From positions 124,001 to 188,000 of the forward strand of contig NZ_VDND01000006.1 of assembly GCF_007665395.1 (NCBI RefSeq): a stretch of DNA of 64,000 nucleotides, read 5' to 3'. The first letter of the stretch is position 1. Every line of letters begins with the position of its first letter. This document shows, piece by piece, positions 1 to 8,909 of this stretch. Origin of the DNA: Pseudomonas oryzihabitans (GTDB lineage: Bacteria > Pseudomonadota > Gammaproteobacteria > Pseudomonadales > Pseudomonadaceae). Below the pieces are notes generated by a model. It searched no databases. It worked only from the letters and a program-made list of their open reading frames with translations, and was not told the origin of the DNA. Both the position numbers and the translations under genes were made by a program.

Positions 1-179
1 CCGAAGCACCCGCCAGGCGTGCCCCAGGCCGGCCTGGCCGCCCCGGCCAAGGGTGGCTATCCGGCTGAACCCCGGCCAGTTAGATGAATCGATTTATCTC
101 AAAGCCAGACATCCGGTCGTGTGACCACTACTTGTCGCGCTAACATTGCCGGTCCGGTATCTCCCAGAAGGAAAATCTC
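1..179. other. window edge and upstream region of the decarboxylase gene
   Basis: No gene can be assigned. Frame 1 is open from the window edge to a TGA at 85-87 and would encode a Pro/Ala/Gly-rich tail, which could be the end of a gene lying mostly outside the window but is not recognisable. Bases 88-179 are less GC-rich and probably hold the promoter of the next gene. An AAGGA ribosome binding site lies just before the ATG at 180. Confidence 0.3.
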
Positions 180-1043
180 ATGAAGCCCACTTCCCCGCAC
201 AAGCTGCGTCTAGCGTTCAGAGCCCTGCTGAAATCGGACAGCTGCTACCACACGGCGTCCGTCTTCGACCCCATGTCGGCGCGCATCGCCAACGACCTGG
301 GCTTCGAGATGGGCATCCTGGGCGGGTCGGTGGCTTCCCTGCAGGTCCTGGCGGCACCGGACTTCGCCCTGATCACCCTGAGCGAATTCGTCGAACAGGC
401 CACCCGCATCGGGCGCGTCGCGCGCCTGCCCATCATCGCCGACGCCGACCATGGCTACGGCAATGCGCTGAACGTCATGCGCACCATCACCGAGCTGGAG
501 CGCGCCGGGGTGGCGGCCCTGACCATCGAGGACACGGTGCTGCCAGCCGGTTACGGGCGCAAGTCCACCGACCTCGTGAGCGTCGAGGAAGGCATCGGCA
601 AGATCAAGGGCGCGCTGGAAGCCCGCATCGACGAAGCCCTGAGCATCTTCGCCCGGACCAACGCCACCGAGCTGAGCACCGCGGAAGTCATCTCGCGGGC
701 CAAGGCCTACGAGGCGGCGGGGGCGGACGGCATCTGCATGGTCGGCATCCGCGACTTCGACCATCTGGAAGAGATCACCCAGCACCTGAGCGTGCCGGTG
801 ATGCTGGTGACCTATGGCAATCCCCAGCTGCGCGACAACGCGCGCCTGGCCAAGGCCGGGGTCCGGGTGGTGGTGAATGGCCATGCCGCCTACTTCGCCG
901 CGATCAAGGCGACCTACGACTGCCTGAGAGAGCAGCGGCACATCACGGCGTCCGATCTGTCCGCCTCCGAGCTGTCCACCAAGTACTCGACCCTGCAGGA
1001 ATATCGAGTCTGGGCGCGGGAATTTATGGATGTGAAGGAATAA
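180..1043 (+). CDS. oxaloacetate decarboxylase, isocitrate lyase/PEP mutase superfamily
   Basis: This 287-residue protein is a single TIM-barrel member of the isocitrate lyase/PEP mutase superfamily and closely resembles P. aeruginosa PA4872, a characterised oxaloacetate decarboxylase. The Mg-binding motif DADHGYGN is at residues 88-95 and the acidic pair E117-D118 lies in TIEDTV. The EDKxxxxxNS signature of phosphonate-forming PEP mutases is absent, which argues against phosphonate synthesis. The likely reaction is oxaloacetate to pyruvate plus CO2 in the cytosol. AAGGA precedes the ATG by about 8 nt. The stop lies only 3 bp from the stop of the converging polysaccharide operon, so there is no room for a terminator between the two. 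Confidence 0.85.
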   Translation: MKPTSPHKLRLAFRALLKSDSCYHTASVFDPMSARIANDLGFEMGILGGSVASLQVLAAPDFALITLSEFVEQATRIGRVARLPIIADADHGYGNALNVMRTITELERAGVAALTIEDTVLPAGYGRKSTDLVSVEEGIGKIKGALEARIDEALSIFARTNATELSTAEVISRAKAYEAAGADGICMVGIRDFDHLEEITQHLSVPVMLVTYGNPQLRDNARLAKAGVRVVVNGHAAYFAAIKATYDCLREQRHITASDLSASELSTKYSTLQEYRVWAREFMDVKE

Positions 1044-1046
1044 TCC

Positions 1047-2246
1047 TCAGGCCGTGTTCAGCGAGCTCGGCTGCAGGCCCTTGCTGGGAAAGGGCGTCAC
1101 GGTATCCAGATCCAGGTCGGCGGGCAGGTGCAGCGCCGCGACCCGGGCTTCGACGAAGGTACGCATTTCCTGACGGAAGCGCTTGGTGGCGAAGCGCTCG
1201 GCGTTCTGTCGGCAGGCCTGCTGGCTGATCGGCGTCTCCAGGGCTTCGAACTGGCGCACCGCGGCGCAGAGCGAGGCGACGCTCTGCTCGGGATAGAAGA
1301 CGCCCGTCGGATGGGCGGCATCCAGGCCCCGCACGGTTTCCAATACGCCACCCCGGCCAAAGGCGATGACCGGCGTACCGCAGGCCTGGGCTTCGATGGG
1401 GGTGATGCCAAAGTCTTCCTCGGCGGCGAAGACGAAGGCCCGCGCCCGGCGCATGTGATCGAGCAGGCAGTCGAAATCCTGGTAGCCCAGCAGGGTGACG
1501 TTGGGCCCGGCGACTTCCTTGGCCTTCTCGAACTCGGGGCCGGCGCCGATGACCACCAGCTTCTTGTCCGGCATCGAGCTGAAGGCCTCGACGATCATCG
1601 GCATCCGCTTGTAGGGCACCATGCGCGAGGCGGTGAGATAGAAATCGTCCTTGCCGCCGCTGGGGGTGAAGCGGCTGATGTCGACCGGCGGATAGATGAC
1701 CTTGGCTTCGCGGCGATAGGCCTTGCTGATGCGGCGGGCGATGAAGTGGGAGTTGGCGACGAAGGCGTCCACCCCGGCGGCGGTGCGCTGGTCCCAGATC
1801 CGCACGTAGTGCAGGATGACCCGCGCCAGCTTGCCCTTGAGGCCGCGATTGAGGCCGGCTTCCTTGAGGTACTGGTGCTGCAGGTCCCAGGCGTAGCGGA
1901 TCGGCGAATGGACGTAGCTGATGTGCAGCTGGTCCGGACCGGTCAGCACGCCCTTGGCCACGGCGTGGCTGCTGGAGATGATCAGGTCGTAGCCGGACAG
2001 GTCGAGTTGCTCGATGGCGTGCGGCATCAGCGGCAGGTAGGTCTGGTAGCGCTTCTTGGCCTGCGGCAGACGCTGGATGAAGGTGGTGGTCGCCTGCTTG
2101 CCCTGGAGTTGCGCGCGATCTTCGTCCGAGAGGAAGTCGATGACGCTGAACAGGTCGGCTTCCGGCCAGATATCGAGCAGTTCGGCGAGCACGCGTTCGG
2201 CGCCAGCAAAGGTTACCAACCAATCGTGAACGATGGCGATTTTCAT
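1047..2246 (-). CDS. GT4 family glycosyltransferase, last gene of the polysaccharide operon
   Basis: This 399-residue GT-B fold protein has an N-terminal acceptor domain and a C-terminal nucleotide-sugar domain. The EX7E motif of retaining GT4 enzymes is E277-E285, in EEDFGITPIE, followed by a typical GTPVIAFGRGG loop. It probably transfers one sugar to a lipid-linked repeat unit at the inner face of the cytoplasmic membrane. The substrate cannot be read from sequence. AAGGAAG lies 6 nt before the ATG. It follows the small unknown gene by 45 nt and closes the operon, ending 3 bp from the convergent decarboxylase gene. Confidence 0.9.
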   Translation of the reverse strand: MKIAIVHDWLVTFAGAERVLAELLDIWPEADLFSVIDFLSDEDRAQLQGKQATTTFIQRLPQAKKRYQTYLPLMPHAIEQLDLSGYDLIISSSHAVAKGVLTGPDQLHISYVHSPIRYAWDLQHQYLKEAGLNRGLKGKLARVILHYVRIWDQRTAAGVDAFVANSHFIARRISKAYRREAKVIYPPVDISRFTPSGGKDDFYLTASRMVPYKRMPMIVEAFSSMPDKKLVVIGAGPEFEKAKEVAGPNVTLLGYQDFDCLLDHMRRARAFVFAAEEDFGITPIEAQACGTPVIAFGRGGVLETVRGLDAAHPTGVFYPEQSVASLCAAVRQFEALETPISQQACRQNAERFATKRFRQEMRTFVEARVAALHLPADLDLDTVTPFPSKGLQPSSLNTA

Positions 2247-2291
2247 GTCGTCTTCCTTAAGCGTGAGATGAACGCAACTGCTGCTGCTGAT

Positions 2292-2609
2292 TCATGGAGT
2301 TCTGGTTGTTATGGTCACGGCATAGCCCCAGGGCAGCCGGGTGATCTCGACGCCGGCTGACTCGGCGTCGAGGGCGTGCGGGGTGCTGGATGGCGCCTGG
2401 GTAACAGACGCGCGCCCGGCGCCGGCTTGACCACCGGGAGTTACGTCCAGCGGTGGTGCGGCCTCGGCCGAGAAATCGTCCGGCTCCCTGCCCGGGCCTG
2501 AGCCAACCGCCAGCGTGGTGGTGGGCACGACGTCGCGCGAGGCGGACAGGTGGAGGAGCGGCGCGAAGGTACGGCTCGGGCCTTCGCTGGCAGTGCTGGT
2601 CTCGTCCAT
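2292..2609 (-). CDS. small unknown protein inside the polysaccharide operon
   Basis: This putative 105-residue protein is not one I recognise. Support is a GGAG 8 nt before the ATG, G/C-rich third codon positions like the flanking genes, and its position between two co-directional glycosyltransferase genes. An upstream in-frame extension to 2822 is rejected because it overlaps the preceding glycosyltransferase gene. The first 80 residues are rich in Pro, Ala, Ser, Gly and acidic residues and look disordered. The last 20 (around ITRLPWGYAVTITT) could form a short beta hairpin. No signal peptide or membrane helix is visible. It could be a scaffold or regulator of the glycosyltransferases, but nothing in it shows function. 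Confidence 0.5.
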   Translation of the reverse strand: MDETSTASEGPSRTFAPLLHLSASRDVVPTTTLAVGSGPGREPDDFSAEAAPPLDVTPGGQAGAGRASVTQAPSSTPHALDAESAGVEITRLPWGYAVTITTRTP

Positions 2610-2662
2610 GAGGTCTCCGAGTTGCTGTTGTTCGGGTGGTGACGATCTCGACGTCTTGGGGC

Positions 2663-3751
2663 TCAGGCGGCGCGGGCCGCGCTCTTCGGGGCGCTGGCCA
2701 GGGCCCTGTCCAGCAGGTCGGAGACGGTCCGGGCGGAGGTTCGCCAGCTGAAACGCTGGATGTTGGCCAGCCCCTTGGCGCGCAGCCCGTCCCTCAGTGC
2801 CCGATCCTCGAGGATGGTCCACATCGCCGTGGTGATGCTGGTGGTCTCGTAGGGATCGAAGTAGAGGGCGCTGTCCTGCAGCACCTCCGGCATGGAGGCG
2901 GTGTTGGCCGAGATCACCGGGCAGCCGCAGGCCTGGGCTTCCAGGGGTGGAATGCCGAAGCCTTCATAGAGCGACGGGAAGACGAAGGCGGTGGCCTGGC
3001 GATACTGGCGGGCCAGTTCGGCGTCATCGATGCGGCCGAGCAGCTTCACGCGGGCATCCCTGGCTGCCAGGGTCGCCAGGTCGTTCTGGCCGAACACGGC
3101 GTGGCTGTCGCCGACGATGCGCAATTCCACGTTCAGGTCCTGTGGCAGCGCGGCGAAGGCTTCCAGCATCCGCGAGAAGTTCTTGTGGTAGCTGGGCGAG
3201 GACACCGCCAGCAGATAGGGGGTGGCGGCGCGTTCGACCCGCTGGTCCAGGGTGAAGGCCTCGGCCACGGCATTGGGTACCACGGTGATCGAGCTGCTCG
3301 GGTAGCGGTAGTGGCGCGAGATCTCGTCGCGGGAGAAGTCGCTCACGGTGATCAGCGCATTGGTCCGCTTGAGCAGCATGGGGATCAGGCAGCGGTAGGA
3401 GGTGCGGAATTTCCACGAATAGCTTTCCGGAAAGCGCACGTAGTTGATGTCGTGGTGGGTGGCGATCTGGTTGGCGTAGAGCAGCGGCGCGGTGCTGCAC
3501 AGCGACAGCAGCAGGGGGCTGCCCTGGCTTTTCAGCCAGTTGGGCAGGTCCCACTGCTCCCAGCGCTGGCCCTGGCGGGTGCCGATGATTTCGACGTTCA
3601 GCCGCTTGGCCACCTCCGGCCGGACGACGCCGGGCGGCGCCACGAAGCGCAGGTCGGATCGCAGCGTCGCCAGCTCCAGCGAGATGCATTCGGCGAAGCG
3701 CTGGACGCCGCGCAGATCCTGGGTGATGAAGCGGGAATTGACGATGATCAT
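2663..3751 (-). CDS. GT4 family glycosyltransferase
   Basis: This 362-residue GT-B fold glycosyltransferase belongs to GT4. The EX7E motif is E263-E271 (EGFGIPPLE), followed by the conserved ACGCPVI stretch. The N-terminal half contains HHDINYVRFPE, common in mannosyltransferase-like GT4 members, but donor and acceptor are unknown. It should act in the cytoplasm on an undecaprenyl-linked oligosaccharide. It lies 30 nt downstream of the preceding GT4 gene and is probably co-transcribed with it. No strong Shine-Dalgarno sequence is visible before the ATG. Confidence 0.9.
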   Translation of the reverse strand: MIIVNSRFITQDLRGVQRFAECISLELATLRSDLRFVAPPGVVRPEVAKRLNVEIIGTRQGQRWEQWDLPNWLKSQGSPLLLSLCSTAPLLYANQIATHHDINYVRFPESYSWKFRTSYRCLIPMLLKRTNALITVSDFSRDEISRHYRYPSSSITVVPNAVAEAFTLDQRVERAATPYLLAVSSPSYHKNFSRMLEAFAALPQDLNVELRIVGDSHAVFGQNDLATLAARDARVKLLGRIDDAELARQYRQATAFVFPSLYEGFGIPPLEAQACGCPVISANTASMPEVLQDSALYFDPYETTSITTAMWTILEDRALRDGLRAKGLANIQRFSWRTSARTVSDLLDRALASAPKSAARAA

Positions 3752-3781
3752 GAGTCTGCCCGTTGCCGTGACCTAGGTGGA

Positions 3782-5029
3782 TCAGTTGGAAAGTTGCGTG
3801 TGCGGGACGAGGGCCGAGGCCGCCGGGCCCTGCCTGGTCGTGCCCAGCACGCGTTCGAAGAGGCCCTGGTAGGCGTCGAGCATGGTGTCCATGCTCAGCA
3901 GGTCGGCCACCGCGGTCCGGCTGAGCAGGCTCAGGCGCTGCCGCAGTTCGGCGTCGTCATGCAGGCGCTGCAGGGCCCGGCCCAGGGAGTCGCGGTCTTC
4001 GGCGTTGCAGAGCAGGCCGTTGACGCCGTCCCTGACGATCTCCGGCAGGCCGCCCATGCGGGTGGCGATGACCGGCTTCTGGAAGGCGCAGGCCTCGACG
4101 GCGACCATGCCGAAGGGCTCGGCCCACAGCGAGGGCGCGACGAAGACGTCGATGTCCCGGTAGAAGTCCGCGGGCTTCTGGTAGCCGACGAAGCGCACCT
4201 TCTGCGGATCGGCCATGGCCTTGAGCTGGGCTTCGTAGTCCAGTTGGCCCTTGCCGGCGATGGTCAGGGTGGCGTTGAGCGACAGCCGCTGGAATTGCTC
4301 GATCAGCCAGCCCACCCCCTTGTTCTCCGACAGGGTCCCCATGTAGCCGAAGCGGACGACGTCATCCTGCCTGGGCGACGCGGCGCCGGCGGTACTGCCA
4401 TCGATCAGGCTGCTGTTGTGGATCACCTGGGTCGGCACGCCGCGGAAGTAGCCCTTGCCCAGCAGGGTATCCAGCAGGTACTGGCTGACGCCGACGACGG
4501 CGTCCACCCGGGTGGACAACTCGGCGTGGGGCCGGCGCAGGGCCGCGCAGCTGCCACAGAGCTGCTGGCAGCTACGGCCCTTTTTGAACAGGGTGTTCTT
4601 CGGGCACAGCAGGTACATGTCGTGCAGCACCTGGACGATGGGCACGCCGCTGGCGCGGATCTCGTCCCAGGCCGCGACCGACCAGCCGGACAGGTTGTGG
4701 CTCACCACCAGGTCCGGCTTTTCCTGTTGCAGCACCTGGCGCAGGGGCGCGCGCATGGCGCCGTTGTACTGGTCGCGGAAGTGCCAGCCGAAGCGCGCCA
4801 GCGGACCGGGGCGCTGCTGGGTCAGCGGCCAGTAGAAGTTCTTCAGCCCGGCGCGGTAGACCCGCACGCCATTCACCTGCTCCGGCACGAGGCCCGCCTG
4901 CGGGCCGGTGACCAGCACGGCGACCTCGTGGCCGCGCTGCTGGAAGCCTTCCACGCTGCGCTGCAGGATGAGCTCCGCGCCACCCCCCACGTGGGGCGGA
5001 TAGAAGCTGTTGAGAAAGAGCAGTTTCAT
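3782..5029 (-). CDS. GT4 family glycosyltransferase with a Cys cluster
   Basis: This 415-residue GT4 enzyme starts MKLLFLNSFYPPHVGGGAE, with the usual glycine-rich loop of the acceptor domain. The EX7E motif is E304-E312. Four cysteines (C142, C154, C158, C161) form a C-x11-C-x3-C-x2-C cluster in the N-terminal domain, a pattern seen in some GT4 proteins and possibly binding metal. The start at 5029 is chosen because it forms an ATGA overlap with the stop of the preceding GT2 gene. A longer reading in the same frame only runs through that gene. It probably adds one sugar of the polysaccharide repeat. Confidence 0.9.
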   Translation of the reverse strand: MKLLFLNSFYPPHVGGGAELILQRSVEGFQQRGHEVAVLVTGPQAGLVPEQVNGVRVYRAGLKNFYWPLTQQRPGPLARFGWHFRDQYNGAMRAPLRQVLQQEKPDLVVSHNLSGWSVAAWDEIRASGVPIVQVLHDMYLLCPKNTLFKKGRSCQQLCGSCAALRRPHAELSTRVDAVVGVSQYLLDTLLGKGYFRGVPTQVIHNSSLIDGSTAGAASPRQDDVVRFGYMGTLSENKGVGWLIEQFQRLSLNATLTIAGKGQLDYEAQLKAMADPQKVRFVGYQKPADFYRDIDVFVAPSLWAEPFGMVAVEACAFQKPVIATRMGGLPEIVRDGVNGLLCNAEDRDSLGRALQRLHDDAELRQRLSLLSRTAVADLLSMDTMLDAYQGLFERVLGTTRQGPAASALVPHTQLSN

Positions 5030-6024
5030 AGCGGATAGCTGCGGTTTATACCCAGGGCACCGGTCTCGCCGTCCTGCACCGCCTGCCGGATCAGCGCCAG
5101 GCGCTGGCGGCTCTTGTCGTCGCGGGCGAACAGCTTGAGCAGGGTGTGGAAGACGTAGCGGTTGAGGCTGTACATCGGCTGCGAGCGGGCCCAGACGTTC
5201 TTGTCGAACCAGGCCTGGTTGCGTGCGGCGTAGTAGGCGCGGAAGTCCGAGCCGGCCTGCAGGTAGTTCTGGTAGACGTTGCTGGTGCCTTCCTTGATGT
5301 TCCAGGAGTGCTCCAGCTCTTCCAGCTCCGCCTCGGTGACCATGAACAGCTTTCCGCCGGCCTGGGTGATGCGGTAGGTGTACTCGGTGTCGTCGGAATA
5401 GAGCACCAGCTCGCGCAGCGGCAGGCCGATGCGCTCGTAGAGGCTGCGGTGGGCCAGCATGCCGCCATAGGGCGCGAAGGGCAGTTCGACCAGGGCGGCC
5501 GGCGTGCCGCCGCGCGGACGGCCCCAGGGCAGGCGGCGCCAGATCTTGTAGGGGATGCGCGCCACGTGGAAGCCGAAGTAGCTGGAGCGCGGCTGGGTGA
5601 TCATCCGGGTGGGGATGCACTGGGCGATGTCGGCCTGCTGGGTGGGCCGGTAGCCGAGCACGGCGACCTTGTCCTGGCCATGCTGGCTGCCGAGTTCCGC
5701 CAGCCGGCGGTGCAGCACGTCGAGGGCATCGCCCAGGGGCGCGTTGTCGTCGTCCATCATCCAGATATGGGTGGTGTCGCTGGCCAGGGCGGCCTCCAGC
5801 GCCACGGCGTAGCCATTGGCCGAGCCGGTGTTCTCGCTCAGGGCGATCACCTTGACCTGGCCGGGCCAGCGGGTCTCCAGGCTGTCCAGGGACACCGTCG
5901 CCGCATTGCTCACGACGATGACCTGGTGGATGGTCGGCTCGGCCAGGGCGCGGACGACCAGCTGCTCCAGGTAGCCGAGGCGGTTGCCGTAGGTGACGGT
6001 AACGACCGTGGTTTTGCATTGCAT
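5026..6024 (-). CDS. GT2 family glycosyltransferase (GlfT2/rhamnosyltransferase-like)
   Basis: This 332-residue GT-A fold glycosyltransferase begins MQCKTTVVTVTYGNR. Its metal/nucleotide-binding acidic cluster is D91-D93 in MMDDDNAP, and a downstream SDDTEY segment resembles the catalytic region of galactofuranosyl- or rhamnosyltransferases. The ATG at 6024 is preferred because GGAGG sits 8 nt before it. A TTG five codons upstream would lie within that Shine-Dalgarno sequence. It overlaps the next GT4 gene by four bases (ATGA), which suggests translational coupling. The sugar donor is unknown. Confidence 0.9.
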   Translation of the reverse strand: MQCKTTVVTVTYGNRLGYLEQLVVRALAEPTIHQVIVVSNAATVSLDSLETRWPGQVKVIALSENTGSANGYAVALEAALASDTTHIWMMDDDNAPLGDALDVLHRRLAELGSQHGQDKVAVLGYRPTQQADIAQCIPTRMITQPRSSYFGFHVARIPYKIWRRLPWGRPRGGTPAALVELPFAPYGGMLAHRSLYERIGLPLRELVLYSDDTEYTYRITQAGGKLFMVTEAELEELEHSWNIKEGTSNVYQNYLQAGSDFRAYYAARNQAWFDKNVWARSQPMYSLNRYVFHTLLKLFARDDKSRQRLALIRQAVQDGETGALGINRSYPL

Positions 6025-6058
6025 GAAGAAATCCTCCAAAGGGCCTTACAGGTCTTGG

Positions 6059-6589
6059 TCAGGCGCGCAGCCGTTGCGTGACGGGGGCCGCTGCCGACAA
6101 TTGATCAAGAGAAACGCTGACCCGTTGTTCGCGCTGCAGGATGCGCAGCAGGATGATGGCCCGCTCGTCGCCCTCGGCGCTCAGGAACACCGCATCCATC
6201 TCCAGGTCCTGGCTGTAGTGCACCCGCACGCTGGCGCCGGGCTGGTGCCCGGGCGCGAGTTCCGGCGGGGCGGCGAGGCGCTGGCGGATGGCGGCGATGA
6301 TGTCTTCGCCGACCGCGGTCGGCTGGCTGCCGAAGCTGACGATCCGGTTGACGCCACGCGTCGAGCGGATCGGATACCAGTTGTCGTTCACCTCATCGAG
6401 CTGGATGAACAGGTAGCCCGGAAACAGCGACTCCTGGGTGACCGCCCGCGCCCGGCCGGCCGCCTTGCGCGCGCGCTGGGGGCGGAAGCAGACGTAGCCC
6501 TGGCGGTTCAGGTTCTCTTCGGCGCGGATTTCCTGGTTGGGCTTGGTCTGTACCAGGTACCAGCGACCGGTGGGGTGGGCGAGCGTCAT
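6059..6589 (-). CDS. RfaH-type transcription antiterminator (specialised NusG paralogue)
   Basis: This 176-residue protein has a NusG N-terminal domain over about residues 8-110 (GRWYLVQTKPNQE, LFPGYLFIQLD, IRSTRGVNRIVSFG) and a short C-terminal KOW-like domain. The order matches RfaH rather than housekeeping NusG. RfaH proteins bind RNA polymerase paused at an ops element in the leader of long surface-polysaccharide operons and suppress termination. Its place inside such an operon, with two ops-like sequences in that operon's own leader at 14448-14513, makes autoregulated antitermination likely, by inference. AAGGAA lies 8 nt before the ATG. Confidence 0.88.
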   Translation of the reverse strand: MTLAHPTGRWYLVQTKPNQEIRAEENLNRQGYVCFRPQRARKAAGRARAVTQESLFPGYLFIQLDEVNDNWYPIRSTRGVNRIVSFGSQPTAVGEDIIAAIRQRLAAPPELAPGHQPGASVRVHYSQDLEMDAVFLSAEGDERAIILLRILQREQRVSVSLDQLSAAAPVTQRLRA

Positions 6590-6637
6590 GGCGGAGTTCC
6601 TTCTCTGGGGGGCGGTCAGTCGCGGTGGCGCGGTCGA

Positions 6638-8851
6638 TCAGGTCCGCGGGCCGTACTCGTAGTAGCCGTAGGCGCCATCGTCCTCGATGGCCATCGAGGC
6701 CTTGCGCTGCACGCCGTTGAGGATGGCCCCCTTGATGGTGATGCCGTTCTGGGCGAAGCGGCGGCGGGAGTTCTCCACGGCCTTGAGGGTGCTCTGGCCG
6801 AAGCGGGTGACCAGCAGCGTGGTACCGGCCAGGCGACCCACCAGGGCGGCATCGGTCACCGCCAGGATCGGCGGGGTATCGATGATCACCAGGTCATAGA
6901 GGCTGCCGACTTCTTCCAGCAGGCGGGAGAAGTTGGCGTGCATCAGCAGCTCCGAGGGATTCGGCGCGGCCTGGCCGCAGCCGATGACGTCCAGCTGGGC
7001 GACCCCGCTCGGCACGATGCTGTCGCGCAGCTTGCTGCGGCCGGTGAGGACTTCCGACAGGCCGGCCTGCGGCTGCAGGCCGAATACCCGGTGCAGATAG
7101 CCCTTGCGCATGTCGGCATCGATCAGCAGCACGCGCTGGCCCGACTGGGCGACCACCACGGCGAGGTTGCTGGAAACGAAGGACTTGCCCACGCCCGGGG
7201 TCGGGCTGGAGATCATGATCACCCGGTTCTTGGCTTCCAGCATGGCGAAGTGCAGGCTGGATCTCAGGCTGCGCAGGGATTCCACCGCCAGGTTGGCCGG
7301 CTGCACCACGCTCAGCAGGGTGGGTTCGCCGGTGCGGGTCTTCTTCTTCAGGCGACGGTTCAGGCGCTCCTGGTCCTTGGTGAAGGGCAGGGTGGAATAG
7401 ACCGGCAGGCCGATCTGCTCGACGGTGTCGGGATTCTCGATGCCCTTCTGGAAGGCCTGGCGGACGAAGACCACCACCACCGAGGTCACCAGACCGAGCA
7501 GCAGCGACAGGATCAGCGCAATCTTGCGGTTGGTGGCCGGCTCGTCGAGGTTGACGTCGGCGTTGTCGACCAGGCGCACGTTGCCGATGGTGCCGGCGCG
7601 GATGATGTCCTGTTCCTGGGCCTGGTTCAGCAGCAGCTGATAGGTCTGGTTGGTGACCTTCATGTCGCGGTTAAGGCGCAGCAGTTCCTGCTGGGTGCTG
7701 GGCAGGGCTTCCACCTTGCGCTGCAGGCTGCGTTTCTCCACTTCCAGCTGGGCGAGCTGGTTCAGCAGGGTCTTGTAGCTGGGGTGATCGCGGGTGTAGA
7801 GGCGATCGTATTCGGCCTGCTTGAGCTTGAGCTGGGAGATGGAGGTGTCGAGGGTGACGATCTTGTCCAGGACGGCCTTGGTCTCCAGGCTGATGTCCAC
7901 GGAGCGGCTGTTGGTCTGGTAGCTGTTCAGGGCCGCTTCGGCGCTTTCCAGGTCCTTGCGCACCGCCGGCAGCTGGCCACGGAGGAAGTCCAGGCGCTGG
8001 GCGGCTTCCGCCGAGCTGCGCTCGACGTTCTGCATGACGTACAGACGGCTGATCTCGGACAGCACGCCCTTGGCCAGGTCGGGATTTTCGTCGGCCAGGG
8101 ACAGGTAGATGATTCCCGACTCCTTGCCGGCTTCGCTGGTCTTGATGCGCGTCTGATAGAGCTGCGCGGTGGTGATGACGCGGTTGCGGGTCACCTTGAA
8201 TTCGGTGCCGGGGCGCGCGGTCAGGGTCTTGATCTGCATGCGGTAGCCGTTGCCGGCGGCCAGCTGGCCGACCTGGCCGTCCAGCACGGGCTGCTTGTCC
8301 TTGTCCAGCAGGCGATAGCGGCCGTTGCTGCCGGCGACCACCGTCAGGGTCTCGCCGTACATGTCGTCCGGGACATCGAACTGGAAGACGTCGATCTGCT
8401 CGCCGCCCCAGGCGAAGCCGCGCAGTTGCGGCCAGCTGTCGGCCAGCTGACCCGGGTGGTCGGCGTCATAGGTGCGCCACAGGTAATGGCCGATCAGCGG
8501 GAAGAAGCGCGGCTTGGCCACGATGTCCAGGCGCAGGTTCTCCACGGTCTTGGCGAGTACCGCGCGGGATTTCAGCAGTTCGATCTCGGCCACCGCCGGG
8601 GACGCCGAATTGGGGCGTACCACGGTCTCGGCGACTGCCGTGAGGGCGTTCTTCTTGGGTTCGATCTGGATCATCGCCCCGGCGACGTACTGCGGGGTGG
8701 AGAGCACGGCATAGGCGATGCCCACGGCCAGAAAGCCCGCGGTGATGCCCGCGATCAGCTTCTTGTGATCGAGAAGCGTGAGGGCCATCGTCTTGAGGTC
8801 CAGATGTTGTTCTTCGTGTTGCTCGAACGAAGAGCGCTGCATGGCGGTCAT
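6638..8851 (-). CDS. Wzc-type polysaccharide co-polymerase and bacterial tyrosine autokinase
   Basis: This 737-residue inner-membrane protein has TM1 at about 31-51, a Wzz-type periplasmic domain with coiled coil, TM2 at about 443-463 and a cytoplasmic BY-kinase domain. Walker A is at 549-557 (SPTPGVGKS), Walker A' at 574-580 (VLLIDAD) and Walker B at 653-658. A C-terminal tyrosine cluster (Y728, Y730, Y731, Y733) is the expected autophosphorylation tail. Such proteins set chain length and couple polymerisation to export, usually with a Wza porin and a Wzb phosphatase, neither of which is encoded here. The ATG at 8851 is favoured over one ten codons upstream because AGGAAGG precedes it. Confidence 0.93.
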   Translation of the reverse strand: MTAMQRSSFEQHEEQHLDLKTMALTLLDHKKLIAGITAGFLAVGIAYAVLSTPQYVAGAMIQIEPKKNALTAVAETVVRPNSASPAVAEIELLKSRAVLAKTVENLRLDIVAKPRFFPLIGHYLWRTYDADHPGQLADSWPQLRGFAWGGEQIDVFQFDVPDDMYGETLTVVAGSNGRYRLLDKDKQPVLDGQVGQLAAGNGYRMQIKTLTARPGTEFKVTRNRVITTAQLYQTRIKTSEAGKESGIIYLSLADENPDLAKGVLSEISRLYVMQNVERSSAEAAQRLDFLRGQLPAVRKDLESAEAALNSYQTNSRSVDISLETKAVLDKIVTLDTSISQLKLKQAEYDRLYTRDHPSYKTLLNQLAQLEVEKRSLQRKVEALPSTQQELLRLNRDMKVTNQTYQLLLNQAQEQDIIRAGTIGNVRLVDNADVNLDEPATNRKIALILSLLLGLVTSVVVVFVRQAFQKGIENPDTVEQIGLPVYSTLPFTKDQERLNRRLKKKTRTGEPTLLSVVQPANLAVESLRSLRSSLHFAMLEAKNRVIMISSPTPGVGKSFVSSNLAVVVAQSGQRVLLIDADMRKGYLHRVFGLQPQAGLSEVLTGRSKLRDSIVPSGVAQLDVIGCGQAAPNPSELLMHANFSRLLEEVGSLYDLVIIDTPPILAVTDAALVGRLAGTTLLVTRFGQSTLKAVENSRRRFAQNGITIKGAILNGVQRKASMAIEDDGAYGYYEYGPRT

Positions 8852-8909
8852 TGGGGGTCCCTTCCTTTTAGCTGGATACATCGCAGCAGGAGAACTGCTC
8901 TGTGTAAGT

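Noticed and set aside
180..1043. Phosphonate biosynthesis gene (PEP mutase)
   Set aside because: The EDKxxxxxNS signature is missing, and no phosphonopyruvate decarboxylase or aminotransferase partner is adjacent.
2636..5038. Plus-strand open frame of 800 codons opposite the GT4 genes
   Set aside because: No domain is visible, composition is skewed, and the opposite strand encodes two clear GT4 enzymes with EX7E motifs.
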